Below, in pieces: positions 6,579 to 8,551 of a DNA stretch of 8,551 nt. The notes beneath the pieces were generated by a model. The model was not told the origin of the DNA. It searched no databases and saw nothing but the letters and a program-made list of their open reading frames with translations. The position numbers and the translations under genes are program-made. Source of the DNA: JBDTNK01 sp039933775 (GTDB taxonomy: Bacteria; Chloroflexota; Limnocylindria; QHBO01); assembly GCA_039933775.1 (NCBI GenBank), contig JBDTNK010000081.1:1-8551 (forward strand), written 5' to 3'. Positions within the stretch are counted from its first letter, which is position 1. Each line of letters starts with the position of its first letter.

Positions 6579-7477
6579 CGGTGGTCCCGGCCCAGGCGCC
6601 GCGGGGCGCGGCACCGCCGAACCACCTCTCGCCCGATGCGCTGCGCCTGCGCCCCGGCCCGGGCGGCGACGTCTCGGTCAATCCGGCGGCTGCCGGCTGG
6701 CGCTATCTCTCCTTTCGCACCGCCGTGCTCTCCTTCGGCGAGACGCTGCCGGTGGAGGCGCCCGGGCAGGAGGCCGCGATCGTCACGCTGGCCGGTGGCC
6801 TGCGTATCGACCTGGACGGGCACGACCCGATCGAGCTGCCGGGGCGCGCATCGGTCTGGGAGGGACTGCCGTGGGCCGTCTACCTGCCGCCCGACGTTCG
6901 CGCACGCATCACGCCGCTGGGTGAGCGGGCCGATGTCGCATTGGCCGAGGCACCGTCTTCGGGGCGGGATGGCCTGGCGCAGGCACCGGTGGTCATCGGT
7001 CCATCAGACGTGACGGTCGAGATCCGAGGGGCAGGCAATGCGACGCGCCAGATCAACAGCATCATCGCGCCCGGCTTCCCTGCCGACCGGCTCGAGGTCG
7101 TCGAGGTCTACACCCCCTCGGGCAACTGGAGCTCCTGGCCGCCCCACAAGCACGACACCGATGCCATGCCCGGCGAGGCGGTCCTCGAGGAGATCTACGC
7201 ATACCGCTTTCGGCGGCCCGAAGGCTGGGGCGTGCAGCGCCTGTATCGGGCCGATGGCTCCCGCGACGCGCTCTGGGCCGTCCGAAACGGCGAGGTGGTC
7301 CTGGTGACCGATGGCTACCACCCCTTCGTCGCCACCCACGGCGACGACGCCTACTATCTCAATGCGCTCGCCGGCGACCGCCGCACCATGGCGTGCTCCT
7401 ACGATCCCGCACTGGACGCCGTGCGCGAGGCGTGGGCCTCGATGGACCCAGATCCGCGGCTGCCGCTCGTTCGTTGA
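6575..7477 (+). CDS. iolB: 5-deoxy-glucuronate isomerase IolB
   Basis: A 300-residue bicupin protein, slightly longer than Bacillus IolB (about 270 aa). The most diagnostic region is residues 174-210: EVVEVYTPSGNWSSWPPHKH followed by the EEIYAY strand, nearly matching the IolB segment VVEVYT-SGNWSSYPPHKHD. Likely metal ligands are His191, His193, Glu205 or Glu206, and His249 in DGYHP. YYLNALAG (260-267) is another family block. IolB converts 5-deoxy-D-glucuronate to 5-dehydro-2-deoxy-D-gluconate. GTG at 6575 is chosen because it overlaps the transaldolase stop as GTGA, like the other coupled genes here; GTG at 6581 is possible. Neither start has a strong ribosome binding site. The N-terminal 20 residues are Pro/Ala-rich and outside the conserved fold. 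It converges on the kinase gene, with repeat copy 2 between them. Confidence 0.95.
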   Translation: MTVVPAQAPRGAAPPNHLSPDALRLRPGPGGDVSVNPAAAGWRYLSFRTAVLSFGETLPVEAPGQEAAIVTLAGGLRIDLDGHDPIELPGRASVWEGLPWAVYLPPDVRARITPLGERADVALAEAPSSGRDGLAQAPVVIGPSDVTVEIRGAGNATRQINSIIAPGFPADRLEVVEVYTPSGNWSSWPPHKHDTDAMPGEAVLEEIYAYRFRRPEGWGVQRLYRADGSRDALWAVRNGEVVLVTDGYHPFVATHGDDAYYLNALAGDRRTMACSYDPALDAVREAWASMDPDPRLPLVR

Positions 7478-7807
7478 CTTCGCCGGCCGAATGATCCAAC
7501 TGCGTGGTTCAAATCGAGCGGATTTACCGCCCCCTGCGGGATCTGCCCCGCCCAGTTGACTCAAACCGCGCCGTTGAGCGCGGATCCGCGCGATCTGACC
7601 CACCCAGTTGACTCAGCGGCCCGGAAAGGGACTGGGCGCTTTGGGGATAGGCTGCGGATAAGTCGCCCGCGTGGTTCGAAACTCGGGGATAACCCACCTT
7701 GCCAGCGCTGCGCCACGCAAGGGATACTGACGGCGTCCCGAAGGGGCAGCGACGCCGGAAGCGAACGATTGCATCAACCGCCGAAGGCACTTGATCCCGC
7801 GATTGCA
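7478..7807. other. 330-bp intergenic region between convergent genes
   Basis: No gene is supported here. From left to right it holds: a short stretch ending in GCGTGGTTCAAA (7502-7513), a motif that recurs as GCGTGGTTCGAAA (7669-7681); two 24-bp near-identical units (7540-7563 and 7592-7615) around a perfect 14-bp palindrome; and the left four fifths of repeat copy 2 (from 7642). Short ORFs crossing it have no ribosome binding site or recognisable motif. No intrinsic terminator with a T-run follows iolB. The clustering of short repeats suggests a decayed mobile-element end. Confidence 0.5.
7540..7615. repeat. Two 24-bp direct repeats flanking a 14-bp palindrome, IS-end-like
   Basis: Units 7540-7563 and 7592-7615 match at 22 of 24 positions. 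Both start GATCTG and end CCCAGTTGACTCA, with period 52 bp. Between them, adjoining the second unit, GCGCGGATCCGCGC (7578-7591) is a perfect palindrome. Read on the minus strand the units begin TGAGTCAACTGGG, a style of sequence that recalls the multiple transposase-binding repeats at ends of IS21-type elements. That comparison is from memory and weak, and no transposase gene is present. The repeat and palindrome themselves are certain. Confidence 0.6.
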
Positions 7808-7846
7808 TCAACGGGTCGGGCGCGGTTCCTTCGGGACACTTCGTTG
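7642..7846. repeat. Dispersed ~204-bp direct repeat, copy 2
   Basis: This aligns with 521-724 in the same orientation, 7121 bp away (7122 after a 1-nt insertion near 7771-7782). Conserved blocks are 7683-7708, 7722-7765, 7783-7837 and 7839-7846. Copy 2 also has an internal 13-bp direct repeat, CGATTGCATCAAC, at 7766-7778 and 7800-7812; copy 1 keeps only the second (678-690). Like copy 1 it sits between convergent genes and supplies the final 12 codons and stop of the minus-strand gene entering it from the right. The two copies bracket the entire catabolic cluster. Confidence 0.9.
7733..7839 (-). terminator. Structured 3' end in repeat copy 2 (possible terminator or 3' stabiliser)
   Basis: Arms 7733-7744 and 7828-7839 correspond to the 12-bp arms of copy 1. 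The single difference (A at 7838 where copy 1 has G at 716) would be a mismatch in plus-strand RNA, but a G-U wobble in minus-strand RNA, so pairing is preserved in the transcript of the kinase gene. The inner GGCGTC/GACGCC hairpin is unchanged. No U-tract is present. Function as a 3'-end structure is inferred from position and pairing. Confidence 0.3.
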
Positions 7847-8389
7847 CGTCCGTGGTGCGGACGTGCCCGACCGCATCACGGATACGGCGTCGACGGCATC
7901 GGCCCCGGCCAGGATGCGGACGCCGTCCCAGCCCTCCGTGGCCAGCTGTGGGATCGAGCGCCGCATGCGGGTCCACTGCCGCCGCAGCGCCGCCTCGGGC
8001 AGCCGCCGGTCGTCCCGGACCGCGTTCCGCGCCAGGCACACCTCGAGCGCCACGTCGAAGACGATTGCGATCGTACGGGCGTCGTGCGTGCGCGCCAGAT
8101 CGAGCAGCTGCGTCCGCGCCCAGCCTTCGACATTCGTCGCGTCAACGATCGAGAGACGGCGGTGCGCCATCCTGCGCGCGGCGACGAGGTGCAGCACATC
8201 GAAGGCGTCGAGCGTCGCGTCCTGGTCGTTCGCGTCGTCGCTGACGAGCGCGCGAAACGTGTCGGAGCTCAGGATCTCTGTCGGACGGGCATGGCGCGCC
8301 GCCCACGTCGACTTGCCCGAGCTGGATGGACCGATGAGCACCACAAGCCCGGAGCGCGGCAGCTCGATGGGCGGGACAAGCGGCGTCAT
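7808..8389 (-). CDS. Polynucleotide 5'-kinase (Pnkp kinase-domain) P-loop protein
   Basis: A 193-residue protein made of one P-loop phosphotransferase domain. Walker A is GPSSSGKST (20-28; Lys26, Ser27). ILSSDTFRALVSDDANDQ (39-56) holds the likely general-base Asp43. AFDVLHLVAARRM (62-74), VDATNVEGWAR (82-92) and RNAVRDDRRL (121-130, lid arginines) follow. This order and wording match the N-terminal kinase domain of Clostridium thermocellum Pnkp, as recalled, which phosphorylates 5'-OH ends of RNA or DNA in repair. Full bacterial Pnkp adds phosphatase and ligase domains (about 850 aa); here the ORF ends after the kinase domain, inside repeat copy 2, with the tail QRSVPKEPRPTR. It may be a stand-alone kinase or a truncated Pnkp. 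The ATG overlaps the stop of the SRAP gene as ATGA, suggesting a nucleic-acid repair operon. Longer in-frame upstream translation is the shadow of that gene. Confidence 0.88.
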   Translation of the reverse strand: MTPLVPPIELPRSGLVVLIGPSSSGKSTWAARHARPTEILSSDTFRALVSDDANDQDATLDAFDVLHLVAARRMAHRRLSIVDATNVEGWARTQLLDLARTHDARTIAIVFDVALEVCLARNAVRDDRRLPEAALRRQWTRMRRSIPQLATEGWDGVRILAGADAVDAVSVMRSGTSAPRTQRSVPKEPRPTR

Positions 8390-8551
8390 CGGTCCTTGGG
8401 GGTCAGGAGCTGCGGGCCCTCGCTGCGCACGTCGTTGACAGCCGCGTCGACCGGGTAGGCCTCGATCAGCGCGGGGTCGCAGGGGGCCAGCAGCGGCTCG
8501 AGCGCCGGCAGCGGGGTCTCCTGCAGCAGCCACGCATCCCACGTCGGCGGC
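8386..8551 (-). CDS. SRAP-domain protein (YedK/HMCES type), C-terminal fragment cut by window edge
   Basis: Minus-strand codons from 8550 down to TGA at 8388-8386 read 54 residues. They start PPTWDAWLL and include LEPLLAPCDPALIEAYPVDA and AVNDVRSEGPQLLTPKDR. This is the usual end of SOS response-associated peptidase (SRAP) proteins: a W-x-x-WL strand, an LLxP stretch, a (H/Y)PVSxxVNxVxxxGPELIxP block and then the stop. SRAP proteins form a protective covalent link to abasic sites in single-stranded DNA through their N-terminal cysteine, which lies outside the window and cannot be checked. The stop overlaps the kinase ATG as ATGA, so the two are translationally coupled. The identification rests on a short fragment but the pattern is distinctive. 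Confidence 0.8.
   Translation of the reverse strand, partial: PPTWDAWLLQETPLPALEPLLAPCDPALIEAYPVDAAVNDVRSEGPQLLTPKDR

Noticed and set aside
7502..7519. tRNA T-arm-like motif GGTTCAAATC downstream of iolB
   Set aside because: The flanking five bases on each side do not pair as a T-stem, and no acceptor, D or anticodon arm can be built around it.
7540..7615. CRISPR array
   Set aside because: There are only two units of 24 bp with one 28-bp spacer, half of which is a palindrome, no further units and no cas genes.
521..7846. Composite transposon bounded by the two 204-bp repeats
   Set aside because: Neither repeat encodes a transposase or has clear terminal inverted repeats, and no target duplication is seen. 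Recombination between repeats remains possible but transposition is not supported.
8390..8542. N-terminal extension of the kinase up to 8542
   Set aside because: The extension is low-complexity Ala/Arg/Gly with no family match, and the overlapping frame encodes a clear SRAP C-terminus that ends in an ATGA overlap with the ATG at 8389.

Overview
The window is strongly GC-rich on both strands, uses GTG as well as ATG starts, and packs genes with 4-nt ATGA or GTGA stop/start overlaps. It looks like a piece of a high-GC bacterial chromosome. A Chloroflexota or Actinomycetota lineage is a reasonable guess, but no marker gene here fixes the taxonomy.

Layout. (1) Bases 1-476: an imperfect inverted repeat, two perfect palindromes, a possible 24-codon upstream ORF, and a plus-strand 88-aa protein of unknown function. 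(2) Bases 521-724: copy 1 of a dispersed repeat of about 204 bp. (3) Bases 686-5455: a minus-strand four-gene operon, in transcription order a ThDP-dependent IolD-like enzyme, an IolE-like TIM-barrel dehydratase/isomerase, a Gfo/Idh/MocA (IolG-like) dehydrogenase and a LacI-family repressor. (4) Bases 5454-5492: a very short divergent control region with a perfect 16-bp LacI-type palindrome laid over the -10 box and start codon of the minus operon. (5) Bases 5493-7477: a divergent plus-strand pair, a transaldolase-family protein and iolB (5-deoxy-glucuronate isomerase). (6) Bases 7478-7807: intergenic DNA with two near-identical 24-bp repeats around a palindrome, then copy 2 of the 204-bp repeat. 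(7) Bases 7808-8551: a minus-strand Pnkp-type polynucleotide 5'-kinase domain gene, preceded by the C-terminal end of a SRAP (YedK/HMCES-type) protein cut by the window edge.

How it works together. IolB is a confident call. With the IolE-, IolG- and IolD-like neighbours it points to myo-inositol, or a closely related cyclitol, being converted to 5-dehydro-2-deoxygluconate. The LacI protein, last gene of the minus operon, is the natural ligand of the shared palindrome and would control both arms. The usual lower-pathway genes (iolC kinase, iolJ aldolase, iolA dehydrogenase) and a transporter are absent from the window. A Schiff-base transaldolase homologue stands in the first position of the plus arm instead.

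The most unusual structure is the pair of 204-bp direct repeats. They bracket the whole catabolic cluster, each lies between convergent genes, and each supplies the stop codon and the same 12-residue C-terminal tail (QRSVPKEPRPTR) to an unrelated minus-strand protein (the LacI repressor and the polynucleotide kinase). Conserved blocks alternate with diverged spacers, and a 12-bp inverted pairing is kept through a G-U wobble. This is what a dispersed, structured 3'-end element would look like.
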